Positions 1 to 8,779 of a DNA stretch of 9,452 nucleotides are shown here, piece by piece. The notes under the pieces were generated by a model that saw only the letters and a list, made by a program, of their open reading frames with translations, had not been told where the DNA came from and did not search any database. Source of the stretch: an uncultured Sphingomonadaceae bacterium (GTDB lineage: Bacteria; Pseudomonadota; Alphaproteobacteria; Sphingomonadales; Sphingomonadaceae); the NCBI GenBank assembly GCA_946479505.1, contig CAMLGC010000090.1, positions 1 through 9,452 on the forward strand. Direction: 5' to 3'. The position numbers and the translations under genes are program-made. Within the stretch, counting starts at the first letter, position 1. Every line of letters starts with the position of its first letter.

Positions 1-681
1 GTCGGAGGCGAGGGCGATGTGGCGCGGGTCGGCCTGCTCGATCCCGAACAGCTCTTCCTCGACGCGCTCGGGCGTCATCCGCGCGGCGCTGACGACGACG
101 AAGGGCGCGTCGTCGCGCGGGCTCCAGCCGTGAAGCAGCCGGGCCGCGATCTCCTTGCCCACTCCCGCGGGGCCGGTGACCATCACCCGGCTGCCGGTCG
201 AGGCGACGCGCTTGAGCGTCGCGCGCACCGAATTGATCGCAGCCGAGCCGCCTGTCAGATCGATGTCGCGGGCGAACGAGGCCCGCAACGACGCGATCTC
301 GCGCTTCAGGCGTTCGGTCTCAGTCGCGCGTTCGACCATCAGCAGCAGCCGCTCCGCCTCGAACGGCTTTTCGATGAAGTCTGCCGCCCCGCGGCGGATC
401 GCGGCGACCGCCGTATCGAGATTGCCGTGCCCTGAAATGACGAGCACCGGGATCGAGGGATCGCGGCGCTTGATCTCATCGAGCAGGTCGAGTCCGTCGA
501 GCCGCGAGCCCTGAAGCCATACGTCGAGCAGCACCAACGACGGGCGCCGCATCGCGATCGCCTCCAGCGCGGCATCGCTGTCGGCGGCGCTGCGCGTTTC
601 ATAGCCTTCGTCCTCGAGCACGCCGGCCACGAGTTCGCGGATGTCGAGTTCGTCGTCGACGACAAGGATGTCGAGCGTCAT
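1..681 (-). CDS. ntrX: Nitrogen regulation response regulator NtrX (N-terminal 227 residues; cut by window edge)
   Basis: This is the response regulator partner of NtrY, read from the ATG at 681 to the left edge with no stop. Residues 1-120 are a receiver domain: acidic residues D10/E11, likely phosphoacceptor D53 (in VLLDVW) and conserved K105 (in IEKPF). From about residue 140 an AAA+ domain begins, with a Walker A variant GPAGVGKE at 170-177. After ELFG (211-213 region) the sequence runs IEQADPRHIALASD, where NtrC proteins have the GAFTGA loop; that loop is absent. Family knowledge says NtrX lacks GAFTGA and is not a classical sigma-54 activator. The rest of the AAA+ domain and the DNA-binding helix-turn-helix lie outside the window. 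The start codon is 3 nt after the ntrY stop (TGA-CCT-ATG), so translation is probably coupled. Identity rests on the sequence plus its position behind ntrY. Confidence 0.93.
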   Translation of the reverse strand, partial: MTLDILVVDDELDIRELVAGVLEDEGYETRSAADSDAALEAIAMRRPSLVLLDVWLQGSRLDGLDLLDEIKRRDPSIPVLVISGHGNLDTAVAAIRRGAADFIEKPFEAERLLLMVERATETERLKREIASLRASFARDIDLTGGSAAINSVRATLKRVASTGSRVMVTGPAGVGKEIAARLLHGWSPRDDAPFVVVSAARMTPERVEEELFGIEQADPRHIALASD

Positions 682-684
682 AGG

Positions 685-2916
685 TCAGGCTGTCCGGTTT
701 CTGGTGAGCGTGGGAAGCGGCCGGTCGCGCGCCTCGTCGACGCCGGCGCCGTCGCCGGCATCGATCTCGGCAAGCATGTTGCGATCGAAGGTCATGGTCA
801 CGGTCGTGCCGCCGCCGTCGCGGTCGGCGAACGCGATCGTGCCGAAATGCTCCTCGACGATCTTCTTGACGATGGCGAGCCCGAGCCCGGTGCCGCGGGC
901 GCGCGTCGTCATATACGGCTCGACGATCCGGTCGCGCTCGACGGGCAGGCCAACGCCGTCGTCCGACACCTCGACCGTGACGTTATCGTCATCGTCCTCG
1001 CCGAGACGCATGACGATGTTGCCGGTCGCCTGCTCGCCGCGCGCCTCGATCGCTTCCACCGCGTTCTTGACGATGTTGGTGAGCGCTTGGCCGAGTTGGC
1101 GGCGGTCGCAGACGAGCGGCGGCGGCGTGCCGTCATGCTCGAACGCGAAATGGATGTTCGAATGCGCCACTTCGTGCAGGAACAGCGCCTGACGGCCGAT
1201 GTCGACGAGCGATTCCTCGCGGAAGACGGGCTTGGGCATGCGCGCGAAAGAGGAGAATTCGTCGACCATCCGCCGCAGGTCGCCGACCTGGCGGACGATC
1301 GTCTCGGTCAGCCGCTGGAAGGTGCCGTCGCCGCTCTCGATCTGCTTGCCGTAGCGCCGCTGGAGCCGCTCGGCGGCGAGCTGGATGGGGGTGAGCGGGT
1401 TCTTGATCTCGTGCGCGATCCGCCGCGCGACGTCGGACCAGGCGGCGCGACGTTGGTCGATCAACTGCTGGGTGATGTCGTCGAAGGTGAGCACCTGCCC
1501 CGCCGCGTCGCTGGTGATCTTCACCGCGAGCGTCCGCGGTTCGCGCTCGCCCGGAACCTGGACGACCGCCTCGCGCGTGTCGCTGTCGAGCAAGGTGGCG
1601 AGCTCGGGCGAGATCGCGGCGAGCGGCCGGCCGACCGGATCTCCGTCGGCGTTGAGGAGGGCGGTCGCCGAACTGTTGACGAGTTGGACGGTGCGATCCG
1701 AATCGATGGAAATGATGCCGGCCGTCGCCCCCGCCATCACCGCCTCGATCAACGCGCGACGGTTCTCGAGCGCGGTCGTCTGCGCCTCGAGCCGCTCGGT
1801 CATCACGTTGAAGGCGCTGCCGAGCGTACCGACCTCGTCCTTGGTCCTGGGCTCGGGCACCCGCACCGCAAGATCGCCATCGGCCACGCGCCGCGCCGCC
1901 CCCGCGAGCTCGTTTACCGGCCGCACCAATCGATCGGCCACCGCGAGCGCGATCCAGACGGTTAGCGCCACGATGAGCACCGCCACCGCGAACAGCGCGG
2001 CGTTGAACTTGAGCTGCAGCGTGTGCGAGCGTTCCTGCAACGTCCGGTATTCCTTGACGAGGTCGCTCGCCGCCAAATGCTGCTGGTTAATGAAACTCGC
2101 ATTCACATGGGTGCCGACATAGAGATAAGTGTCGGCCAGTTCCGGTACTTTTATAACGATCCAGATCGTGTCGGGCGTGCGGTTGATCGCGGGATGCTGA
2201 CCCTGCACAAGCGAGAGCAGTTCCGGCGTGACCCGTTCGGAAAAGCTCTTGTCGTCGGGCGGATTCACGACATCGACGACATTGATCCCATTCTTGCCGG
2301 AATAGGAAAAGAGCACCGCCTGGCTGAGATTTCGGTATAGCGTCTGCTGGCCGAGATAATCATGCCCCACGGCGGTGCCGGGCGGATAGACCTCTTGGAA
2401 TCGTCCAAGATCGTTTGCCATGGCGCGCGCTTCGGCAACCCACCGTTCGATGAACAGGCTCTGCGCGTCCCTGGCGAGCGTAATCGTCGAATTGAAGGCG
2501 TTCTCGGCCTTGCTGGACACCCAGAACTGATTGACTGACTGGAACATCACCGATGCCGCGATCACCGTCAGAACAATGGGCACGCTCGCGATCAGTGAGA
2601 AGATCGCGACCAGCCGGACATGGAGGAGGCCGTTTCCCGCCCCCGTGGCGCGGAGCGCACGGCGCTTGGCGATGCGGCGACCGATCAGCACGAGCAGCGC
2701 GACGACGGGGATGAGGTTGCCGAGCAGCAGCAGCGCGGCCACGCCGGGACTCAGTAACTTTTGCGGCTCGCCGTTGCCCTCAAGCACCGCATAGGTCACG
2801 CCGCCCATCACGATCGCCGAGGCGATGACGGCGATCTCCACCATCGCAGCCAGCGACAGCCGGCCCCAGCGGCGGCGCGGCTCCTCGTCGGCAATCGTCG
2901 CGATAGTCGCAGTCAT
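685..2916 (-). CDS. ntrY: Sensor histidine kinase NtrY (membrane nitrogen/redox sensor)
   Basis: This inner-membrane histidine kinase phosphorylates NtrX. With the ATG at 2916 it is 743 residues. Hydrophobic segments lie near 22-44, 57-80, 100-124 and 305-329, with a roughly 180-residue probable periplasmic stretch between the last two. Next come a HAMP linker (about 330-385), a PAS domain (about 386-485) and the kinase core. The H-box has H502 in AHEIKNPL, the N-box has N618 in NIVKNAVEA, G1 is DDGVGLP (652-658) and G2 is GTGLGLAI. A patch of five acidic residues (GEDDDDN, about 639-645) and a low-complexity tail of about 33 residues follow family domains. An upstream ATG at 2955 would add 13 Cys/His-rich residues; I prefer 2916 because the MTATIA start leads directly into a normal charged cytoplasmic N-terminus. 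Neither start has a clear Shine-Dalgarno. A 72-bp gap separates it from ntrC, so it may have its own promoter. Confidence 0.95.
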   Translation of the reverse strand: MTATIATIADEEPRRRWGRLSLAAMVEIAVIASAIVMGGVTYAVLEGNGEPQKLLSPGVAALLLLGNLIPVVALLVLIGRRIAKRRALRATGAGNGLLHVRLVAIFSLIASVPIVLTVIAASVMFQSVNQFWVSSKAENAFNSTITLARDAQSLFIERWVAEARAMANDLGRFQEVYPPGTAVGHDYLGQQTLYRNLSQAVLFSYSGKNGINVVDVVNPPDDKSFSERVTPELLSLVQGQHPAINRTPDTIWIVIKVPELADTYLYVGTHVNASFINQQHLAASDLVKEYRTLQERSHTLQLKFNAALFAVAVLIVALTVWIALAVADRLVRPVNELAGAARRVADGDLAVRVPEPRTKDEVGTLGSAFNVMTERLEAQTTALENRRALIEAVMAGATAGIISIDSDRTVQLVNSSATALLNADGDPVGRPLAAISPELATLLDSDTREAVVQVPGEREPRTLAVKITSDAAGQVLTFDDITQQLIDQRRAAWSDVARRIAHEIKNPLTPIQLAAERLQRRYGKQIESGDGTFQRLTETIVRQVGDLRRMVDEFSSFARMPKPVFREESLVDIGRQALFLHEVAHSNIHFAFEHDGTPPPLVCDRRQLGQALTNIVKNAVEAIEARGEQATGNIVMRLGEDDDDNVTVEVSDDGVGLPVERDRIVEPYMTTRARGTGLGLAIVKKIVEEHFGTIAFADRDGGGTTVTMTFDRNMLAEIDAGDGAGVDEARDRPLPTLTRNRTA

Positions 2917-2918
2917 CG

Positions 2919-2946
2919 TTGCACGATTACAACAATGGCGGTGCAA
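2919..2946. repeat. Inverted repeat in the ntrC-ntrY gap
   Basis: TTGCAC (2919-2924) and GTGCAA (2941-2946) form a perfect 6-bp inverted repeat with a 16-nt spacer, centred about 17 nt ahead of the preferred ntrY start at 2916. The spacer is AT-richer than the surroundings and includes ATTACAACAAT. It lies in the only substantial gap inside the ntr block (72 bp, 2917-2988). It could be an operator or overlap an ntrY promoter. No good -10/-35 pair is obvious, and the arms are short enough to arise by chance. Confidence 0.35.
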
Positions 2947-2988
2947 GCAAAACACATATTCGCGGTGCGGCTGTCCGGTCGCGCGCCG

Positions 2989-4400
<1,412 letters not shown>

Positions 4401-4404
<4 letters not shown>

Positions 4405-5501
4405 GCCGAATCCCCGCGCGCGAGGCGAACGCGCAGCACGGTAGCGTCCTGCGCGCCCTCCCGCGTATATTGTACAATCCCGCCCATGCCGCGCACCAGC
4501 TTGTCCACGAGCGCGAGGCCCAGCCCCTTCCCTTCGGGCCGTCCCGAGACGAATGGGTCGAACAGGTGATCGGCAATGTCCGCGGGCGCGCCGGGGCCGT
4601 TGTCGATCACGCCAAGCTCGATCGGAAGCGGGCGGCGCGGGTTGCCCGGGCCTGCATCGACCGAGACCCCCTGGCGATAGGCCGTCGTCAGGATGATCCG
4701 CGGCTCGGCTAGACCCGCGACCGCATCGCAGGCGTTGCGCAGTAGGTTTAGGACGACCTGGAGCAGCGCGTCGCGGTTGACGAGCACGGGCGGCAGCGAG
4801 GGATCGAACCGCTCCTCGATCATGACGTCACCCGCGAAACCCGCATGTGCGACGCGACGTGCGTGGTCGAGCAGCGGATAGATGTTTTCAGCCGTGAGCG
4901 GCAGCGGCGTAGTGTCGCTGAAATCCTGCATGCCGTCGATCAGCGCGGCGATACGATCGACCTCGGTGACGATGAGACCGGTGAGCTCCGCCGCGCCCTC
5001 CCCACCGGCGAGCAATTGCGCCGCGCCGCGGATGCCGGACAGGGGGTTCTTGATCTCATGCGCGAGCATCGCGGCGGCACCCACGGCCGCCCGCGCGCCG
5101 CCCGCACGCTCGGCCGACAGCCCCATCGCGCGGGGCGTCGCGGCGTGATGGAGCGTGATCGCGCGCCAGCCTGTATGCTCGGGCAGCAGCGTTTCGAGAT
5201 AATCGACGCGCACGCGCGTTCCGCGGCTCGTCTCGAGCTCGACATCAAACGCCGACAGCGCGTGCCCCTCGTGCCGTCGGCGCGCCGATTCGGGTGGCGC
5301 AAGCACGTCCTCGACGCGCTGGCCGGCCATGACCCGTTCAGAGAGGTTGAGGAGCTGCTCGCATGCGGTGTTGACTCGCGCGATGCGGCCGCTCGGATCG
5401 ATCACCAGCACCGCGACCGGAAGCGCCGCGAAGAGCTCGGCAAAGCCGGGGCCGCCCGCCGAAACCGGCTCAGGCTGCGGCACGGCTGCGCCACGGCGCA
5501 T
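4401..5501 (-). CDS. ntrB: Nitrogen regulation histidine kinase NtrB
   Basis: This cytoplasmic histidine kinase/phosphatase sets NtrC phosphorylation; in the family it is controlled by the PII protein GlnB. It is 366 residues with no membrane segment. A PAS domain covers about 18-120 ([15 protein letters not shown]). The dimerization/phosphoacceptor domain has H148 in [13 protein letters not shown]. The ATPase domain has an N-box with N252 and N256 ([10 protein letters not shown]), G1 DNGPG (300-304) and G2 GKGLGLAL (324-331). The ATG at 5501 is the only methionine ahead of the PAS domain and lies inside the end of dusB, giving a 32-nt overlap. Its stop overlaps the ntrC start by 4 nt. The order dusB(nifR3)-ntrB-ntrC is the classical alphaproteobacterial operon. 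No strong Shine-Dalgarno is seen for ntrB, consistent with expression coupled to dusB, though that is inference. Confidence 0.95.
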
Positions 5502-6468
5502 AGAAATCGGCGAGCATCGCCTTGACGATCTTGGCGTCAGGCTCCTGGTTCACCTTGTTACGGAATTCGGCCGAGCCGTGCAGCCCGCGCGTGTACCAAC
5601 CGATATGCTTGCGCGCCATGTTGACGCCCGTCTCGGTGCCATAGTGCGCGAGCATCGCGTCGTAATGTTCTATAATAATCTGGTATTGCTCATCGAGCGA
5701 CGGATCGGGACGGCGCGTGCCGGTGGCGAACCATTCCATCATCTGCGCGAGCAACCAGGGGCGGCCATAGGAGCCCCGGCCGACCATGATCCCGTCGGCG
5801 CCCGATTGCGCGAGCGCAGTTTCGGCATCCTCGATCGAATTGATGTCGCCGTTGACGAGAACGGGAACCGAGACGGCGTCTTTCACGCGGCGGACGAAGC
5901 CCCAATCGGCCACGCCCTTGTAGAGCTGGCAGCGGGTGCGCCCGTGAATCGTGATCATCTGGACCCCGCTATCCTCGGCGATCCGCGCGAGCTCAGGCGC
6001 GTTGAGGCTGGCATGATCCCAGCCCATCCGCGTCTTGAGCGTCACCGGCACATCCACCGCTTTCATAACAGATTCAATTATATCGGAGGCGAGCTTCACG
6101 TCGCGCATCAGTGCCGAGCCCGCCCAACCGTTGACGATCTTGCGAACCGGGCACCCCATGTTGATGTCGATGATCGCAGCGCCCTTGTCGGCGGCGAGCT
6201 TGGCCGCCTCGCCCATTTCGTGCGCGGTGCAGCCGACGAGCTGCATCGACACCGGCTCCTCCAGCGGATGCCATGCGGCCTTCTGGATCGACTGGCGCGT
6301 CTCGCGGATCGCGGCCTGGCTCGCGATCATCTCGGTGACGTTGAGCCCCGAGCCGTAGCGCCGCACCTGCATGCGGAACGGCATGTCGGAGACGCCCGTC
6401 ATCGGCGCCAGCACGACGGGGCTGTCGATCCGCACCGGGCCGACCTGGATGGGAGAAAGCTTCTGCAT
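5470..6468 (-). CDS. dusB: tRNA-dihydrouridine synthase DusB (NifR3)
   Basis: This FMN- and NADPH-dependent enzyme reduces specific uridines in the tRNA D-loop region to dihydrouridine. It is 332 residues, full length for the family. The TIM-barrel start is [15 protein letters not shown] (18-32 region). The catalytic cysteine is C106 in [11 protein letters not shown]145 (LKTRMGW) and H175 (TIHGRTR) match conserved FMN/substrate positions, followed by NGDI (206-209) and GRGSYGRPW (230-238). A helical domain with NMARKH-type residues forms the C-terminal part. It is the first gene of the minus-strand ntr block and overlaps ntrB by 32 nt. The older name nifR3 reflects this linkage to ntrBC. The ATG at 6468 places the core LSPIQVGPV directly at the N-terminus; only a weak AGG lies upstream. 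The promoter must lie in the 98-bp gap shared with ispDF. Confidence 0.97.
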   Translation of the reverse strand: MQKLSPIQVGPVRIDSPVVLAPMTGVSDMPFRMQVRRYGSGLNVTEMIASQAAIRETRQSIQKAAWHPLEEPVSMQLVGCTAHEMGEAAKLAADKGAAIIDINMGCPVRKIVNGWAGSALMRDVKLASDIIESVMKAVDVPVTLKTRMGWDHASLNAPELARIAEDSGVQMITIHGRTRCQLYKGVADWGFVRRVKDAVSVPVLVNGDINSIEDAETALAQSGADGIMVGRGSYGRPWLLAQMMEWFATGTRRPDPSLDEQYQIIIEHYDAMLAHYGTETGVNMARKHIGWYTRGLHGSAEFRNKVNQEPDAKIVKAMLADFYAPWRSRAAA

Positions 6469-6491
6469 GATGTGCCTGAAAATTGGGCAGC

Positions 6492-6520
6492 GCTTTACCG
6501 GAGAGGGAGAACGGGTGCAA
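6492..6520 (-). promoter_or_regulatory. Possible sigma-70-type promoter for dusB-ntrBC
   Basis: On the minus strand TTGCAC (6520-6515) is followed after 17 nt by TAAAGC (6497-6492), which would start transcription some 15-20 nt ahead of the dusB ATG. The -35 matches TTGACA fairly well (TTG plus C/A content) and the spacing is ideal, but the -10 is poor. This is the best candidate I can find by eye in the divergent gap, and it is a weak one. Confidence 0.25.
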
Positions 6521-6525
6521 GGGAC

Positions 6526-6553
6526 GAGGGTTCAACACCGGCGAAAAACCCTC
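6526..6553. repeat. Inverted repeat in the ispDF leader
   Basis: A perfect 7-bp inverted repeat, GAGGGTT (6526-6532) and AACCCTC (6547-6553), is separated by 14 nt and ends 13 nt before the preferred ispDF start. It sits within the 98-bp divergent region between dusB and ispDF. As RNA it would form a hairpin right in front of the ispDF start codon. As DNA it could be an operator. No poly-T follows, so it is not a typical intrinsic terminator. Function is unknown, and a 7-bp match may occur by chance. Confidence 0.4.
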
Positions 6554-6566
6554 TACGCCGCCTCGC

Positions 6567-7712
6567 ATGACCGCAGATCGCACCGTCGCGCTGATTGTCG
6601 CCGCCGGCCGGGGCACGCGTATGGGTGGCGCACCCAAGCAGTTCGCGCCGGTCGGCGGGCGGCCGCTGATCGCGCACAGCTACGCTGCGCTTTCGGCGCA
6701 TCCGGCGGTCGATGACGTCATGATGGCGATCGGCGCGGGCCAGGAGGACGCGCTGCGATCCGCGTTGGGCGCCGTGACTTATATTGTTGGAGGAGCGACG
6801 CGACGCGACTCGGTGCGCGCGGGGCTAAACGCGATGAAGGCCACCCGCGTGCTCGTGCACGATGCGGCGCGGCCGTTCGTTCCGACAAAGGTAATCGACC
6901 GGCTGCTTTCGGCGCTCCAAGTTCATGACGGCGCCGTCCCTGCCCTGCCCGTCGCCGATACGCTCGCGCGCGGCTCCGGTGCGCTTGGCGACACCGTGCC
7001 GCGCGATGGGCTGCTCCGCATCCAGACTCCGCAAGCGTTCAGGTTCGACGCCTTATGCTACGCGCATCGACAATGGTCCGCCGACGAGGAGGCCACCGAC
7101 GACGCGCAGATGGTGCGACGCTTTGGCGGCAGCGTGGCGCTGGTCGAGGGAGATGCGATGCTCGAGAAGGTCACCTACCCCGCCGATCTTGCCGCGGCCG
7201 AAGCGCGGCTCGGTGCGGCGATGCGGACGCGCAGCGCGACCGGGTTCGACGTACATCGACTGGCCGAGGGCGAGGAATTGTGGCTCGGCGGCGTGCGCAT
7301 TCCGCATGATAAGGGGCTGTCTGGCCATAGCGATGCCGACGTTGCGCTCCATGCGATCACCGATGCGCTGCTCGGTACCATCGCGGCGGGCGACATCGGC
7401 ACCCACTTTCCGCCGAGCGATCCGCAATGGCGTGGCGCCAATTCGGCGCAGTTCCTCCTGCGCGCCGCCGAGCTGGTCGCGACCAAGGGCGGAACCATCG
7501 ACTTCATCGACCTGACGCTCATCTGCGAGGCGCCCAAGATTGGCCCGCACCGGGAGGCGATGCGCGAGCGGATCGCCGGACTGCTGGGTCTCGCTGCCGC
7601 TCAGGTGAGCATCAAGGCGACCACGAGCGAGCGGCTGGGCTTCACCGGCCGCGGCGAAGGGATTGCCGCGCAGGCGATCGCCACCATCCGAGTTCCGGGA
7701 GTAAGCGTATGA
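6567..7712 (+). CDS. ispDF: Bifunctional IspD/IspF enzyme of the MEP isoprenoid pathway
   Basis: This fused enzyme catalyses two non-consecutive MEP steps: formation of CDP-methylerythritol from MEP and CTP (IspD) and cyclisation to ME-cyclodiphosphate (IspF); IspE acts in between. It is 381 residues. The IspD half (about 1-220) shows VAAGRGTRMGGAPKQF (11-26), VHDAARPF (97-104), QTPQAF (153-158), TDDA (177-180) and KVTYPADL (201-208). The IspF half begins near 221, with metal-binding D228 and H230 in GFDVH and H254 in SGHSDADV, then TTSERLGFTGRGEG (352-365). Both active sites look complete. I chose ATG 6567 since IspD proteins begin just before the VAAG motif; an upstream in-frame ATG at 6483 would add 28 residues without family character. 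No Shine-Dalgarno is obvious. The stop shares ATGA with the next gene. Such fusions are typical of Alphaproteobacteria. Confidence 0.96.
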   Translation: MTADRTVALIVAAGRGTRMGGAPKQFAPVGGRPLIAHSYAALSAHPAVDDVMMAIGAGQEDALRSALGAVTYIVGGATRRDSVRAGLNAMKATRVLVHDAARPFVPTKVIDRLLSALQVHDGAVPALPVADTLARGSGALGDTVPRDGLLRIQTPQAFRFDALCYAHRQWSADEEATDDAQMVRRFGGSVALVEGDAMLEKVTYPADLAAAEARLGAAMRTRSATGFDVHRLAEGEELWLGGVRIPHDKGLSGHSDADVALHAITDALLGTIAAGDIGTHFPPSDPQWRGANSAQFLLRAAELVATKGGTIDFIDLTLICEAPKIGPHREAMRERIAGLLGLAAAQVSIKATTSERLGFTGRGEGIAAQAIATIRVPGVSV

Positions 7713-8248
7713 AATCGTTGGCAGCCCTGAGCGCACTCGCGCTCATCGCGACGAGCACCGGCGCCGCAGCGGCGACGCCGTGCCTCACCACCGCCGAAGC
7801 CGAGTCGATCGCGCTCGTGGCGATGCCCGAGATCATCCGCCAGACCGGCCAGGCGTGCGCGACCGCCCTGCCCCCTTCCGCGCTGACGCGGCAGACGAGC
7901 GGCCCCTTCATCGCCAAATACGAGACAGCAGCCGATCGCGCCTGGCCCGCGGCGCGCGCCGCGCTCGGCAAGGTGGCAGGCCCCGACATGGCGCCGTTGC
8001 TCCAATCCGAGTTCACGCGGCCGCTGCTCACCTCGCTGCTCGCGCCAGCCTTGGTCGGGCAGATCGCGGTGCAGGACTGTCCCGAAATCGACCATATGGT
8101 CACCCTCCTCGGACCGCTCCCGCCCCGCAACGCCGCCGGATTGGTGGTTTCGACGCTCCAGCTCATCCGTGAGAAGCAGGCGGCCGGCATGCTCGATGCG
8201 TCGCTGCCGACGCTTGATCTGCCGCTCTGCCCGGCGCAGAGGCGCTGA
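7709..8248 (+). CDS. Predicted secreted protein of unknown function with four cysteines
   Basis: I do not recognise a family. The 179-residue product begins with a good Sec signal peptide: K2, a hydrophobic Leu/Ala core, then GAAAA with likely cleavage after A22 (before TPC). It is not a lipoprotein signal because TPC does not fit a lipobox. The mature protein has exactly four cysteines (C25, C50, C124, C174), which could form two disulfides in the periplasm. It is Ala/Leu-rich and mostly helical in appearance, with no transmembrane segment after the signal. The start overlaps the ispDF stop (ATGA, 7709-7712) and has GGGAG 7 nt upstream (7697-7701). The stop is 3 nt before pncC, so it is embedded in an ispDF-pncC operon. 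Codon use resembles its neighbours. It is clearly a gene, but its link to isoprenoid or NAD metabolism is only positional. Confidence 0.85.
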   Translation: MKSLAALSALALIATSTGAAAATPCLTTAEAESIALVAMPEIIRQTGQACATALPPSALTRQTSGPFIAKYETAADRAWPAARAALGKVAGPDMAPLLQSEFTRPLLTSLLAPALVGQIAVQDCPEIDHMVTLLGPLPPRNAAGLVVSTLQLIREKQAAGMLDASLPTLDLPLCPAQRR

Positions 8249-8251
8249 CCC

Positions 8252-8779
8252 ATGGACACCATTCTTCCTCCGGAGCTCGTTGAGGCCGCGCGCCGCGTCG
8301 TCGATGCGAACAAGGCCGCCGATCGCCGTATCGCACTCGCCGAAAGCTGCACAGGCGGGCTGGTCTGCGCCGCGCTCACCGAGGTACCCGGCTCCTCCGA
8401 GGTCCTGGAAGCGGGCTATATAACCTATTCGAACGAGGCCAAACTCGAGACCCTGGGCGTGAGCGGCGACGTCATGGAGACGTTCGGGTCGGTCTCGATC
8501 GCGGTTGCCTGGGCGATGGCGCAGGGTGTGCTCGAACAGACCAGCGCGGATGTCGCGGTCGCGATCACGGGGATTGCTGGGCCGGGCGGCGGGTCGGAGA
8601 AAAAACCTGTCGGCCGCGTCGTCTTCGCGCGCGCCGAACGCGGTGCCGATCCGGCCGATGTCGTCGCCGATGCCAAGGATTTCGGCGATCGGGGCCGCGG
8701 CGGGGTGCGGCTTCAAGCGGCGCTGTGCGCGCTCGAGCTGCTGATGCCGGGTTCCGAGCCCTTCACGTCCGAGCCGTAA
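8252..8779 (+). CDS. pncC: Nicotinamide-nucleotide amidase PncC (CinA C-terminal domain protein)
   Basis: This enzyme deamidates nicotinamide mononucleotide to nicotinic acid mononucleotide, recycling NMN into NAD synthesis. At 175 residues it is the stand-alone CinA C-terminal domain, without the N-terminal MoCF-like domain of full CinA. The signature LAESCTGG (29-36) holds the probable nucleophile S32. TYSNEAK (58-64), with Y59 and K64, and TGIAGPGGGSEKKPVG (106-121) complete the expected active-site region. The final helix ends around residue 165 and is followed by about 11 extra residues, MPGSEPFTSEP. It starts 3 nt after the preceding secreted-protein gene, with AGAGG 9 nt upstream (8238-8242). 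Its last 67 nt are overlapped on the opposite strand by the RatA/Coq10-like gene. Many annotations call such proteins competence-damage inducible CinA; the amidase role is the better-supported one. Confidence 0.94.
   Translation: MDTILPPELVEAARRVVDANKAADRRIALAESCTGGLVCAALTEVPGSSEVLEAGYITYSNEAKLETLGVSGDVMETFGSVSIAVAWAMAQGVLEQTSADVAVAITGIAGPGGGSEKKPVGRVVFARAERGADPADVVADAKDFGDRGRGGVRLQAALCALELLMPGSEPFTSEP

Noticed and set aside
847..1965. 372-codon plus-strand open frame opposite ntrY
   Set aside because: Antisense shadow of the NtrY kinase core; its composition reflects codon bias of the real gene.
6505..6518. GG-N10-GC spacing resembling a sigma-54 promoter ahead of ispDF
   Set aside because: Only the GG and GC dinucleotides match; the flanks do not fit TGGCAC-N5-TTGCA. 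No better sigma-54 site was seen ahead of dusB or ntrY.
6483..6566. Longer ispDF start at ATG 6483
   Set aside because: The extra 28 residues ([10 protein letters not shown]...) do not resemble IspD N-termini and would span the leader inverted repeat; ATG 6567 fits the family.
5329..6570. 413-codon plus-strand open frame opposite dusB and the start of ntrB
   Set aside because: Shadow frame; the DusB catalytic motifs are on the minus strand.
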